Assembly (NCBI GenBank): GCA_040265115.1 | Contig: JBDQGZ010000004.1 | Coordinates: 1 to 33,671 of the forward strand | DNA from: M55B157 sp040265115 | GTDB lineage: Bacteria > Actinomycetota > Actinomycetes > S36-B12 | DNA: 33,671 bases | Direction: 5' to 3' | Shown here: piece after piece, positions 24,688 to 32,400 of the stretch | How positions within the stretch are numbered: the first letter of the stretch is position 1 | Layout of the letters: each line of letters starts with the position of its first letter | Program-made: the position numbers and the translations under genes | Notes under the pieces: generated by a model | What the model saw: the letters and a program-made list of their open reading frames with translations, nothing else | What the model was told of the DNA's origin: nothing | Database searches by the model: none

Positions 24688-25623
24688 GTGAGTCATGCGG
24701 GACCGGGTGCGCCACGCACCGCCTGGGGACGGGCTGCAGTCGTCGTCCTCGGCGTTCCCCTCGGTCTCATCGGCCTCACCGCGGCGCTGACTGTCTGGGC
24801 GCCCTCCGGATCGGACTCTGCGGCGCAGACGCCCAGCGCGGCGCCGACCCTGTCGGAGCCCACGACCGCTACCTCACCGGTCTCGACGCCGACCACTCCG
24901 GCTCCCAGCCCCACCGAAGCCACCGCTGATCCCAACGCTGATCCCATCGCCGCCCCGACGGACTCCGGTGATGCCGTCACCTCGACCACAGGCCAGTCAG
25001 GTCGCAGCGAGGCCAACATTGCTAATCCGAGCCTCGATGTGGTCTGGAGAGTGGAGACCGATGATCCGGTTTTCTTCATCACCGTGGACGACAATATTCG
25101 CGACCAGGGAGTTGCTGATGCAGGGCTGGAGGTCGTCCGCGCCAACAAGATCCCCCTCACCGCGTTCTTGACGACGAACTACATCGAGGGAGATACCGAC
25201 TACTTCGATGCAGTCACGGCCTATGGCGGGTCTATCCAGAACCACACGGTGACGCACCCGTTCTTCAACGATCCGAGCTCGGATCCCTACTTCGAGGTAT
25301 GTACTGCACAAGAGCGCCTCAGCGCTCAGTTCGGGGACACACCCTGGATGATGCGTCCGCCATATGGGGAGCCGTACTTCTCAGGTGCGAGTGCTGCGGC
25401 GTTGGAGGACGCATCAGCAGGATGCGGTGTCAACCGGATCGTGATGTGGAGTGCTGTGGTCGACAACGGCAACATCTCGTTCAACCCTGGGCCGTCCCTG
25501 CGTCCTGGGGACATCGTGCTCTTCCACTTCTGGGACCCGAAGTTCGCCGAGGGGCTGCAGATGATCCTCGATATCGGCCGTGCCAACGGATTGTCGCCCG
25601 CACCGCTCGAGGATTACCTCTGA
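24688..25623 (+). CDS. Membrane-anchored polysaccharide deacetylase (NodB domain)
   Basis: A 311-residue protein. Residues 15-37 form one hydrophobic anchor or uncleaved signal, followed by a Thr/Pro/Ala/Ser linker (about 40-110) and a NodB-type domain (about 120-305). The metal and catalytic motifs are TVDD (D134, D135), H186-T-V-T-H190, RPPYG at 223-227 and H280 in LRPGDIVLFHFWD. It probably removes acetyl groups from a cell-wall or surface glycan outside the membrane. The substrate is unknown. The start is GTG 24688, six bases after a TACCCT box, so possibly leaderless. The TGA overlaps the CTG start of the next gene. Confidence 0.88.
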   Translation: MSHAGPGAPRTAWGRAAVVVLGVPLGLIGLTAALTVWAPSGSDSAAQTPSAAPTLSEPTTATSPVSTPTTPAPSPTEATADPNADPIAAPTDSGDAVTSTTGQSGRSEANIANPSLDVVWRVETDDPVFFITVDDNIRDQGVADAGLEVVRANKIPLTAFLTTNYIEGDTDYFDAVTAYGGSIQNHTVTHPFFNDPSSDPYFEVCTAQERLSAQFGDTPWMMRPPYGEPYFSGASAAALEDASAGCGVNRIVMWSAVVDNGNISFNPGPSLRPGDIVLFHFWDPKFAEGLQMILDIGRANGLSPAPLEDYL

Positions 25624-26588
25624 GCCCACACCTCTCGCGTCGCGCGGCATTCGACGCCCTGATCGCTACTGGCCCGGTCCTGATCGATGGTGGGTTGGCT
25701 ACTCACCTGGAAGCGCTGGGAGCGGATATCTCCGGGCCGCTGTGGTCTGCCCGGGTGCTCGCAGATCATCCCGAGGTGCTCGTCGATGCGCACGCTGACT
25801 TCATCGATGCCGGTGCCCGAGTGGTGATCAGTGCCAGCTACCAGGTCTCCCGGGGCGGCTTTGTGGCCCAGGGGCGCTCAGCCGCACAGGCGGATGTCGC
25901 GCTGCGCCGCAGCGTCGAGGTCGCGCGGGAGGCAGTCCATCGCCGGGGAGCCGACGCGTCGGGAGTCCTGGTGGCGGCGAGCGTCGGCCCCTACGGCGCC
26001 ATCACCCATGACGGGGGTGAGTACCGTGGCCGCTACGGGCTCACGCACGAGGAGTTGGTGGACTTCCACGGCGAGCGGATCGAGATCCTCGCCGAAGCTG
26101 ATCCCGACCTACTCGCCGTCGAAACGATCCCCGATGCTGATGAGGCCGCGGCCATCGCCGAAGTCCTCGTCGACTATCCCGACCTGCCGGCCTGGATGAC
26201 CTTCAGTTGCGGGGATGAGCGGACTACCTGGGCGGGGCAGCCGATCTCCGAGGCGGTCCGTGCAGCGGTGTGCGCACCATCTGTCACCGCGATCGGGGTG
26301 AACTGTGTGGCCCCGCACCTGGTCACGGGGCTGCTGGGCCGTATCGCGGGTGCCACCGACCTGCCCACCGGAATGCCCCTCGTGGCCTACCCCAACGCCG
26401 GGAGAGTCTGGCTCCCGGACACCGAGACATGGAGCGATTCGGCTGCTGGCGGAGGTCGAGTCGAGTCGGCATCAGGCACGCAGGGGTGGCCTGTGACGGG
26501 CTGGGTCTTCGCGGGAGCTCGGCTGATCGGCGGATGCTGCTGCGTGGAGCCCGAGGCTGTTTCGGCACTCGCCGAGCACCTGGCGTGA
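25620..26588 (+). CDS. mmuM: Homocysteine S-methyltransferase, probable CTG start
   Basis: A 322-residue zinc enzyme that makes methionine from homocysteine, usually with S-methylmethionine or S-adenosylmethionine as donor. The zinc ligands are C229 (IGVNC) and the pair in GGCC (C306, C307). The N-terminal DGGLATHLEALG is conserved. No ATG, GTG or TTG exists at a suitable place before that motif. CTG 25620 does: it has GAGGA at 25609-25613, six bases before it, and overlaps the preceding TGA by CTGA. The nearest in-frame GTG is about 175 nt upstream inside the deacetylase gene. It converges with the large gene that follows. Confidence 0.88.
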   Translation: MSPHLSRRAAFDALIATGPVLIDGGLATHLEALGADISGPLWSARVLADHPEVLVDAHADFIDAGARVVISASYQVSRGGFVAQGRSAAQADVALRRSVEVAREAVHRRGADASGVLVAASVGPYGAITHDGGEYRGRYGLTHEELVDFHGERIEILAEADPDLLAVETIPDADEAAAIAEVLVDYPDLPAWMTFSCGDERTTWAGQPISEAVRAAVCAPSVTAIGVNCVAPHLVTGLLGRIAGATDLPTGMPLVAYPNAGRVWLPDTETWSDSAAGGGRVESASGTQGWPVTGWVFAGARLIGGCCCVEPEAVSALAEHLA

Positions 26589-26622
26589 GCGGCATCGGCC
26601 CTCGAGCCTCGGCAGAGGTGCA

Positions 26623-29436
26623 TCAGTAACCTGCATCAGCCGGATTGAGCGGCTTCACGGTGGTGGCGGTCCACGCGGCGATGCCTCCCGACACGGCCTG
26701 GGGCCACCACGGGCGTGTGAGGATCTGCATCATGCAGGGACAGCCCAGTTTGTCGTAGGTCGTGCCGTCGATTGTGAGATCCGGCAGGTCGTTCTTGTCG
26801 TACACCTGGAAACTGCTGGACGAACCGAGATAGGCCTTGAAGTCCACGAGCGTGTATGGATCGCCCGGCCAGGTTTGGCCGGAGTCCTTATAGGTTGCCT
26901 TGGGGCTCGAAGTCTGCTTCGGACCGTAGAACCGTGAGTAGCTGTCGCTGGACGTTGACGAATCCAGGACGAGGCCTTCCTGGACAACCAGGGTTCGCAA
27001 GGCCTCTTTGCCGCTGTCACCCATGGGCTTGATGTCGTCACCGGTCGGGTAATTGGGATGTCGAACTCGCGGAGCGTAGAAGGTGGATACGGCCGAATTG
27101 TCAGAATTGGTATTCAACCCGATCTTCTGTGCCGCGCCCATAAAGTCCTCTTGCTTGGCCGCGAACCCGCTGATGGTGACACTGTCGGTTTGGCTCTTCT
27201 TTTGGCAGAAATACCAGTAGACCGGTAAGCCCGCTGTCTGGTAACCCTCCTTCATGTCACTCAGTTTGTCGAGACGGCAATTGTTCAAATCAGGATTCAT
27301 TCCCGGCAGCATGTGGCCCAAGGGGGCCGCGATGATCGCCGATCCGTTGCCGGCGCTGTACATCAGCCCCAACTCATTGCTGTACATATCCGGTGGGGTT
27401 GCCTGAGCGAAATTGCTGGTGTAGACGCAGAAGGTGGTGTCCAGCCAGGTAGCTCCCGACTTGCACTTGCCGGTGACCTCGTCGATGCCCATTTTGTTGA
27501 CGCGCGTTTGAATGTCGCCGAGATAGTTGTAGCGCTCACCCTCCAGAATCGACTGCTGGTACATCACGATGGACCAGGCGCCGAGGAACTGCTGAATCGT
27601 TTGCACACCGCCCACCCCGATGTGTGCTCCATTATCGATGTTGCCGGCCACGAGGTCGTTGTACACGCTGGGTTCAGAGGTTCCGGTGGGGGATTCGAAG
27701 ATGCTCTTGCTGATGATGTTGTTGCAGTCAAGTCGTGACACATCGTCCATCAGGGTGGCCAACGCGACATTGCTGTAATCCAACGGCAGGGTGAAGGTCA
27801 GGTCGTCCTCGATGCTGTCCTTGGTTTCCGTGGACAGCGCGATCACAGTGTTGCCGCCCTCGACATACTTGCTGGTGATCCGAACCGGTCCTTCTAACGA
27901 CACGCCCGCAACGGATCCGGTGTTGGTTGCGGACAGGGTGAGAACGGAACTGCTGAGGCCATCAGAAGCGATGCTGACAACAGTGACCGGTGTGTCGTCG
28001 GTGCTACCGATGCCGGCACCGGTCACTTTCATTCCGCGCTTGATGGAGTCATCCACCCTCGGGATCGTCAGAGTGCGCACTCCTGCTGAGCCGGTGGCGT
28101 CGGGGACCTCGAGGACCTGCTGTCCGATCCCCGGGCCGGTGACAACGGTCTGACCGGCGATCAAGGTGCCGTAGCCCGTGGTGCCGGGCAAGGTGATGAC
28201 CGTCGAGCCGGCAGCTCCGGTGACACCGGTCAACTGAAGAGGTTGGGCATCCGCGACGAGGTCCTGATACGTGCCGAAGGCGGTCCGCACTGCACTTTCG
28301 CAGGACTCTGCCGCCTGTAGCGCGACTGCGCTCTTCAGGCTGTCCAATTGAGCGCTGATGCACTCCAACTGTTCTGCGACAGCCTCGATAGCGCTCAGCT
28401 CAGGTGAGGTACCTGTGGCGGACATGGCCCCGAGGAGCATGCCGGGAATCCCACCCGCGAGGGTGCTGGGAATTCCGGCAGCTTCCAGGTAGGCACCCGC
28501 CGCGATAATCCCGACCTGGGCCACGAGGACGGTCGAAGAGGGGCCAGGACCAGAGGAATTAGGCAGGTTGCTGGTGCAGGTGGGCGAGGAGCTCGCAATC
28601 GGACTGAGTGGAGCTGACGCCATGGGATTGGTGGATCCGCGGGGAGTGACCCGGGCGAAGGGTCGTTCGGCGGCTGCGCCCTTGGCCAAGACGCGCACGA
28701 GCGCCTTGTAGGACCTCGGAGCCTTGGATCGATCGGGACGCGATGACGCGATGATGCGGTCGTAATCAACGTAATTATTGCCCGACTGCAGAATGCCTTC
28801 GGGGGCGTCGGCCGGAATACCGATGGCGTCACGAATCTCCGTTAGAGCAGCACGCCAGGTGCGCTGAGTCGGGACCACATCCTTGGCGAGGACTTCCTTA
28901 CGGGTTGCTGCTGTCGTCACCAGATCCAGGTACACCGAGGTAGCGCCTCGAGTCTTCGGCCAGGCGTAGGTTTTCAAGACCCCGCTGAAGTCCTGGCCTC
29001 GGGCTGTGCCCCCCGTGCTCGTCAAGGACAGGGGTAATGCTTCGGCCCTCAGCGCGATGTCCCGCAGAATCATGACACCGCCCTGGTTCACGGTTCCGGA
29101 ATCCAAGAGGCGGCCATCTCGATCCCGCACCTCCACCACCGCACCGATCAGGGGGGCATTCGGGCCCATGGAGGGCCACACGGTCAAGCTGGCAGACCGG
29201 GAGGTCTCCGCGGGGTTGGGAGTCGGCGAAGCAGAGGCAGTCGCAGCGTCCTGCGTCTCGGACGCTGTCGCCGTGGGAGAAGCTGCTGCTGCCGCGGACG
29301 TGAGAGAGAGGGGTGAGCACAGGGCGGCCCCCACAGCCAGTGCACACAGACTCGCGACGGTCGATCGGCGTGCGGATGTCCGCTGAGTTCGCCGGTGCAG
29401 TGCATGGGAGCCCAGGTGCGGTCGATTGGTTCTCAC
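26623..29436 (-). CDS. Large secreted protein of unknown function
   Basis: A 937-residue protein I do not recognise. A long basic N-region followed by TVASLCALAVGAALCSPLSLTSAAAAA gives a signal peptide ending near residue 50. Then come a Ser/Thr/Pro/Ala linker, a small beta domain (about 82-170, with VEVRDRDGRLLDSG), a helical part (170-260), a hydrophobic Gly/Ala-rich segment (302-341), a predicted coiled coil (344-395), beta repeats (406-515) and a C-terminal region rich in Tyr, Trp and Cys. Ten cysteines lie in the mature part (287, 359, 379, 571, 658, 670, 720, 744, 899, 901). GC falls to about 52% in 27061-27300, far below neighbours. It starts at GTG 29436 with a weak ribosome-binding site. 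It could be a pore-former-like or surface protein; this is a guess. Confidence 0.85.
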   Translation of the reverse strand: MRTNRPHLGSHALHRRTQRTSARRSTVASLCALAVGAALCSPLSLTSAAAAASPTATASETQDAATASASPTPNPAETSRSASLTVWPSMGPNAPLIGAVVEVRDRDGRLLDSGTVNQGGVMILRDIALRAEALPLSLTSTGGTARGQDFSGVLKTYAWPKTRGATSVYLDLVTTAATRKEVLAKDVVPTQRTWRAALTEIRDAIGIPADAPEGILQSGNNYVDYDRIIASSRPDRSKAPRSYKALVRVLAKGAAAERPFARVTPRGSTNPMASAPLSPIASSSPTCTSNLPNSSGPGPSSTVLVAQVGIIAAGAYLEAAGIPSTLAGGIPGMLLGAMSATGTSPELSAIEAVAEQLECISAQLDSLKSAVALQAAESCESAVRTAFGTYQDLVADAQPLQLTGVTGAAGSTVITLPGTTGYGTLIAGQTVVTGPGIGQQVLEVPDATGSAGVRTLTIPRVDDSIKRGMKVTGAGIGSTDDTPVTVVSIASDGLSSSVLTLSATNTGSVAGVSLEGPVRITSKYVEGGNTVIALSTETKDSIEDDLTFTLPLDYSNVALATLMDDVSRLDCNNIISKSIFESPTGTSEPSVYNDLVAGNIDNGAHIGVGGVQTIQQFLGAWSIVMYQQSILEGERYNYLGDIQTRVNKMGIDEVTGKCKSGATWLDTTFCVYTSNFAQATPPDMYSNELGLMYSAGNGSAIIAAPLGHMLPGMNPDLNNCRLDKLSDMKEGYQTAGLPVYWYFCQKKSQTDSVTISGFAAKQEDFMGAAQKIGLNTNSDNSAVSTFYAPRVRHPNYPTGDDIKPMGDSGKEALRTLVVQEGLVLDSSTSSDSYSRFYGPKQTSSPKATYKDSGQTWPGDPYTLVDFKAYLGSSSSFQVYDKNDLPDLTIDGTTYDKLGCPCMMQILTRPWWPQAVSGGIAAWTATTVKPLNPADAGY
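27892..28221 (-). repeat. Degenerate beta-repeat region in the large secreted protein
   Basis: Protein residues 406-515 hold two units of about 45 residues and a partial third. Shared pattern: T[LV][TI][IL]P, then G-x-x-V-T-G-x-G-I-G, then V-x-x-V or V-x-V. The units begin near residues 411, 455 and 498. Similar Gly/Val/Thr repeats (V-T-G-x-G-I) occur in surface and phage tail proteins; this suggests an inserted extracellular beta module. Confidence 0.55.
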
Positions 29437-29493
29437 GGTGATCCCATCGTCGGTACGTCTCGTGCGATGTGATCAGCCGTGTTTGCCAACCGC

Positions 29494-29519
29494 ATCGGGT
29501 GTCGATATCGGGTGTCGAT
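29494..29519 (-). repeat. Tandem 13-bp direct repeat upstream of the secreted-protein gene
   Basis: ATCGGGTGTCGAT occurs twice without spacer (29494-29506 and 29507-29519), perfect in all 13 bases. It begins 58 nt upstream of the GTG start of the minus-strand gene and just downstream of a TAGCCT box on that strand. It may be an operator, or the product of slippage. Confidence 0.7.
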
Positions 29520-29711
29520 GAAGGCTAGACCGGGGGCGTCAGTCGATGCATCGGTGAAGCCGACCCCGGGTTCGGGTATCCCCCAGACTTGCGTTCCGGT
29601 GAAGTGGCGCCGTGGCCGAACGGTGGGTGGCGGGCTAGGAATCCGCACGCACCCGGGTGGTCGGGGTGCGATCCGCGGAGTGAGTCCGAGGCGGCGACCC
29701 GGGGAGAGGCA

Positions 29712-29738
29712 TTGGCACTCGAGTTGACGGAGTGCTAG
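29712..29738 (+). promoter_or_regulatory. CIRCE operator 1 (HrcA site) of groES-groEL
   Basis: TTGGCACTC - 9 nt - GAGTGCTAG. The consensus is TTAGCACTC-N9-GAGTGCTAA, so 16 of 18 positions match and the 9-nt spacing is exact. It covers the -35 box (29724-29729). HrcA bound here would block the promoter until heat or protein damage releases it. Confidence 0.93.
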
Positions 29739-29752
29739 TCCCGGGCTACCGT
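29724..29752 (+). promoter_or_regulatory. Promoter of groES-groEL
   Basis: TTGACG at 29724-29729, a 17-nt spacer, then TACCGT at 29747-29752. The expected transcript start (about 29759) falls at the left edge of CIRCE 2. The promoter is thus flanked and overlapped by both operators. Confidence 0.7.
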
Positions 29753-29756
29753 GGTT

Positions 29757-29783
29757 CTAGCACTCTCCACTTGTGACTGCTAG
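29757..29783 (+). promoter_or_regulatory. CIRCE operator 2 (HrcA site) of groES-groEL
   Basis: CTAGCACTC - 9 nt - GACTGCTAG. Left arm one mismatch to the consensus, right arm two (GAC instead of GAG, and the last base). Spacing is exact. Double CIRCE sites before groES are known from Streptomyces. Confidence 0.88.
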
Positions 29784-29899
29784 CCCCGTCCGGGGATGGT
29801 GGCGCCGGTGGGCAGCGCTCGGTTGCACCGGCACCGCGACGACGGGGCGACTGACTACCCAACCGACCATCCGTGCACATATCGGAGGATGAATACATC

Positions 29900-30199
29900 G
29901 TGTCCGTCTCCATCAAGCCCCTCGAGGATCGCATCCTCGTGCAGACCCTCGAAGCCGAGCAGACCACGGCCTCGGGCCTGGTCATCCCCGACACCGCCAA
30001 GGAGAAGCCCCAGGAGGGCAAGGTCCTGGCGGTTGGCCCCGGCCGATTCGACGAGGATGGCGATAAGCGCATCCCGCTCGATATCAACGTCGGTGACACC
30101 GTCATCTACTCCAAGTACGGCGGCACCGAGGTGAAGTACAACAACGAGGAGTACCTGATCCTCTCGGCACGCGACGTTCTCGCCGTCATCGAGAAGTGA
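29900..30199 (+). CDS. groES: Co-chaperonin GroES
   Basis: A 99-residue protein; a heptamer of it caps the GroEL cage. The start MSVSIKPLEDRILVQ is at GTG 29900, with GGAGG at 29884-29888. The mobile loop TLEAEQTTASGLVIPDTAKEKPQEGKV and the C-terminal YLILSARDVLAVIEK are typical. An extension to 29873 is open but not conserved. It is under double CIRCE control and is followed 158 nt later by groEL. Confidence 0.98.
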   Translation: MSVSIKPLEDRILVQTLEAEQTTASGLVIPDTAKEKPQEGKVLAVGPGRFDEDGDKRIPLDINVGDTVIYSKYGGTEVKYNNEEYLILSARDVLAVIEK

Positions 30200-30357
30200 T
30201 CCCCGGCTCGCGATCCCGCGAGCACCTAGGCCGTGCGCGCGCCGGGTCCGATGAGGGCCCGGCGCGCAGCCGGCGAAGCGGGGAGATGCAGCCCCGCCCC
30301 GAATCCACTGTTCGCCCCAGCTGCGCTTCGCGCACACCATCGGGAAAGTGAAGGACC

Positions 30358-31983
30358 ATGCCCAAGATCCTGGAGTTCGACGAGTCGGCCCGCCGCAGTC
30401 TCGAGCGCGGAGTCAATGCACTCGCTGACACCGTCAAGGTGACCATCGGCCCCAAGGGCCGCAATGTGGTCATCGACAAGAAGTGGGGTTCGCCCACGAT
30501 CACCAACGATGGCGTGACCATCGCTCGCGAGATCGAGTTGGAAGACCCCTATGAGAACCTCGGTGCGCAGTTGGTGAAGGAGGTCGCCACCAAGACCAAT
30601 GACATCGCCGGTGACGGCACCACGACCGCGACCGTCCTCGCCCAGGCGATGGTCCACGAGGGCCTGCGTCAGGTCGCCGCAGGTGCGAACCCGATGGCGT
30701 TGAAGAAGGGCATGGATGCCGCGGTTGCCGCGATGGCCGATCGCCTCGCCGAGGTTGCTCGCGATGTCGACGGTCGCGCGGAGATCGCGCAGGTCGCGAC
30801 CATCTCCTCGCAGGACGCCGAGGTCGGCGACATCATCGCCGACGCCTTCGACAAGGTCGGCAAGGACGGCGTGATCTCGGTGGAAGAATCCTCCATCGCC
30901 GAGATGGAGCTCGAGTTCACCGAGGGCATGCAGTTCGACAAGGGATACATCAGCCCCTACTTCGTGACCGACACCGAGCGCATGGAAGCGGTCCTCGAAG
31001 ACGCCCACATTCTGCTCGTGCAGGGCAAGATCTCCGCGGTCAATGAACTGCTCCCGCTGCTGGAGAAGGTGGCCCAGACGGGCAAGCCGCTCATGATCAT
31101 CGCCGAGGATGTCGAGGGAGAGGCCCTGTCGACGCTGGTCGTCAATCGCATCCGCGGCATCTTCACCTCCTGCGCGGTCAAGGCCCCGGCTTTCGGTGAC
31201 CGTCGCAAGGCCATCCAGCAGGACATCGCGATCCTCACCGGCGCCCAGGTTGTGGCCCCCGAGGTCGGCCTCAAGCTCGACCAGGTCGGCCTGGAGGTCC
31301 TCGGCCACGCTCGCCGCGTCGTCGTGACCAAGGACAACACCACCCTCATCGATGGCGGTGGCGACGCTGACGCTGTCGCGGATCGAATCGCGCAGATCAA
31401 GTCCGAGATCGAGCGCACTGACTCCGACTGGGATCGGGAGAAGCTGCAGGAGCGCCTCGCGAAGCTCTCGGGTGGCGTCGTCGTCATCAAGGTCGGTGCA
31501 CACACCGAGGTTGAGCTGAAGGAGAAGAAGCACCGCGTCGAGGATGCTGTTTCCGCTACTCGAGCCGCGATCGAGGAGGGAATCGTCGCCGGTGGTGGTG
31601 CCGCTCTCGTCCACGCGGCCGCGGCCATCGATGGTCTGTCGCTGACCGGCGATCAGGACACCGGCGCGCAGATCATTCGACGCGCCGCTGTCCAGCCCAT
31701 GCGCTGGATCGCCGACAATGCCGGCGAGCAGGGCTACGTCGTGGTGAGCAAGGTCGCCGAGCTTCCTGCTGGTCAGGGCTTCAACGCCGCCACCGGTGAA
31801 TATGTCGACCTGGTGGCCGCCGGCGTCATCGACCCGGTCAAGGTGACGCGCTCGGCACTGGCCAACGCTGCTTCGATCGCGGGCATGCTGCTCACAACCG
31901 AGGTTCTCGTGGTGGAAAAGCCCGAGGACGAGGCCGACGACGCGCACGGTCACGGCCACTCCCACCACGGCCACAGCCACTAG
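30358..31983 (+). CDS. groEL: Chaperonin GroEL, His-tailed (GroEL1 type)
   Basis: A 541-residue chaperonin. The ATP site shows VTIGPKGRNVVIDKKWGSP and the catalytic-Asp motif GDGTTTATVLAQA. The C-terminus lacks the usual Gly-Met repeat and ends in HGHGHSHHGHSH, with seven histidines. In actinobacteria with several GroELs, the copy beside groES carries such a tail and a second copy with the Gly-Met tail lies elsewhere; I infer the same here. In mycobacteria the His-tailed copy has specialised clients. The 158-nt gap after groES contains a GC-rich inverted repeat around 30232-30265 but no clear promoter. Confidence 0.98.
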   Translation: MPKILEFDESARRSLERGVNALADTVKVTIGPKGRNVVIDKKWGSPTITNDGVTIAREIELEDPYENLGAQLVKEVATKTNDIAGDGTTTATVLAQAMVHEGLRQVAAGANPMALKKGMDAAVAAMADRLAEVARDVDGRAEIAQVATISSQDAEVGDIIADAFDKVGKDGVISVEESSIAEMELEFTEGMQFDKGYISPYFVTDTERMEAVLEDAHILLVQGKISAVNELLPLLEKVAQTGKPLMIIAEDVEGEALSTLVVNRIRGIFTSCAVKAPAFGDRRKAIQQDIAILTGAQVVAPEVGLKLDQVGLEVLGHARRVVVTKDNTTLIDGGGDADAVADRIAQIKSEIERTDSDWDREKLQERLAKLSGGVVVIKVGAHTEVELKEKKHRVEDAVSATRAAIEEGIVAGGGAALVHAAAAIDGLSLTGDQDTGAQIIRRAAVQPMRWIADNAGEQGYVVVSKVAELPAGQGFNAATGEYVDLVAAGVIDPVKVTRSALANAASIAGMLLTTEVLVVEKPEDEADDAHGHGHSHHGHSH

Positions 31984-32009
31984 GGGAAGCACTTCCACGA
32001 ACCAATGAC

Positions 32010-32043
32010 AAGGGCCCGCCATCCATACGGATGGCGGGCCCTT
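32010..32043. terminator. Bidirectional hairpin terminator between groEL and whiB
   Basis: A perfect 15-bp inverted repeat (32010-32024 with 32029-32043) around the loop ATAC. It lies 26 nt after groEL and 20 nt after the end of the convergent whiB gene. No T-run follows on either strand, as is common for actinobacterial terminators. Confidence 0.9.
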
Positions 32044-32063
32044 CGATTGGGAGGCGGGTGTGG

Positions 32064-32363
32064 TTACCCGGCCACGGGGAGGCGGGGACGGCGGGAGCGG
32101 TAGATCGCCTCTCGATCATCCTCGCTCATGCCACCCCAGACGCCGTAGGGCTCGCGCACGCGCAGGGCGTGTTCGGCGCACTCGGTCTTCACGGGACATC
32201 CGTGGCACACGGTCTTGGCCGCGGCCTCCCGGGCCGCTCGAGCGGGGCCACGCTCGCCCTCAGGATGGAAGAACACCGCAGGGTCCTCGCCCCGGCATGC
32301 CCCCAGCAGTTGCCAGTCCCACACGTCAGCGTTGGGGCCGGGGAGTCGAGAGACATCAGCCAT
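32064..32363 (-). CDS. whiD: WhiB-family [4Fe-4S] regulator, WhiD/WhiB3 type
   Basis: A 99-residue protein. The four iron-sulfur ligands are C23, C53, C56 and C62 (C-x29-C-x2-C-x5-C), and the turn motif GVWGG is at 74-78, followed by a basic tail (RSRRPRLPVAG) for DNA contact. The opening SRLPGPNADVWDWQLLGACRG is the mark of Streptomyces WhiD and mycobacterial WhiB3. This class binds the principal sigma factor and controls late development or redox responses. A perfect AGGAGG lies 5 nt before the ATG. The location next to groEL1 matches whiB3 in Mycobacterium tuberculosis. Confidence 0.95.
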   Translation of the reverse strand: MADVSRLPGPNADVWDWQLLGACRGEDPAVFFHPEGERGPARAAREAAAKTVCHGCPVKTECAEHALRVREPYGVWGGMSEDDREAIYRSRRPRLPVAG

Positions 32364-32400
32364 GGTGACCTCCTATATGCGGTGGCGTCTGCTGATGAAC

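Larger units (their letters stand above)
29437..29899. other. 463-nt divergent regulatory region between the secreted-protein gene and groES
   Basis: This is the longest non-coding stretch in the window. On the left it holds a tandem 13-bp repeat (29494-29519) in front of the minus-strand gene, with TAGCCT on the minus strand at 29522-29527, and a 10-bp palindrome CGATGCATCG (29544-29553). On the right it holds two CIRCE elements and the groES promoter. The middle part (about 29560-29700) has GC-rich short inverted repeats and nothing I can name. I do not credit the short open frames here as genes. Confidence 0.7.

Noticed and set aside
27313..27738. 141-codon + strand frame opposite the large secreted protein
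   Set aside because: The minus-strand frame is 937 codons with a signal peptide and domain structure; the + strand frame is its shadow.
29590..29645. tRNA-like stretch upstream of groES
   Set aside because: I could not fold it into acceptor, D, anticodon and T arms; no T-loop GTTCAAATC-type sequence in the right place.
29479..29727. 82-codon + strand frame in the groES upstream region
   Set aside because: It covers the tandem repeat and runs into CIRCE 1; Arg/Gly/Pro-rich translation, no ribosome-binding site, no family.
29730..29765. Single reversed CIRCE (GAGTGCTAG ... CTAGCACTC)
   Set aside because: The arms are the right arm of one CIRCE and the left arm of the next; each pairs with its own partner at exactly 9 nt.
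30226..32022. 598-codon minus-strand open frame opposite groEL
   Set aside because: It is the antisense shadow of a highly expressed GC-rich gene; the composition (Leu/Asp/His/Gly-rich) fits no family and the + strand groEL is certain.
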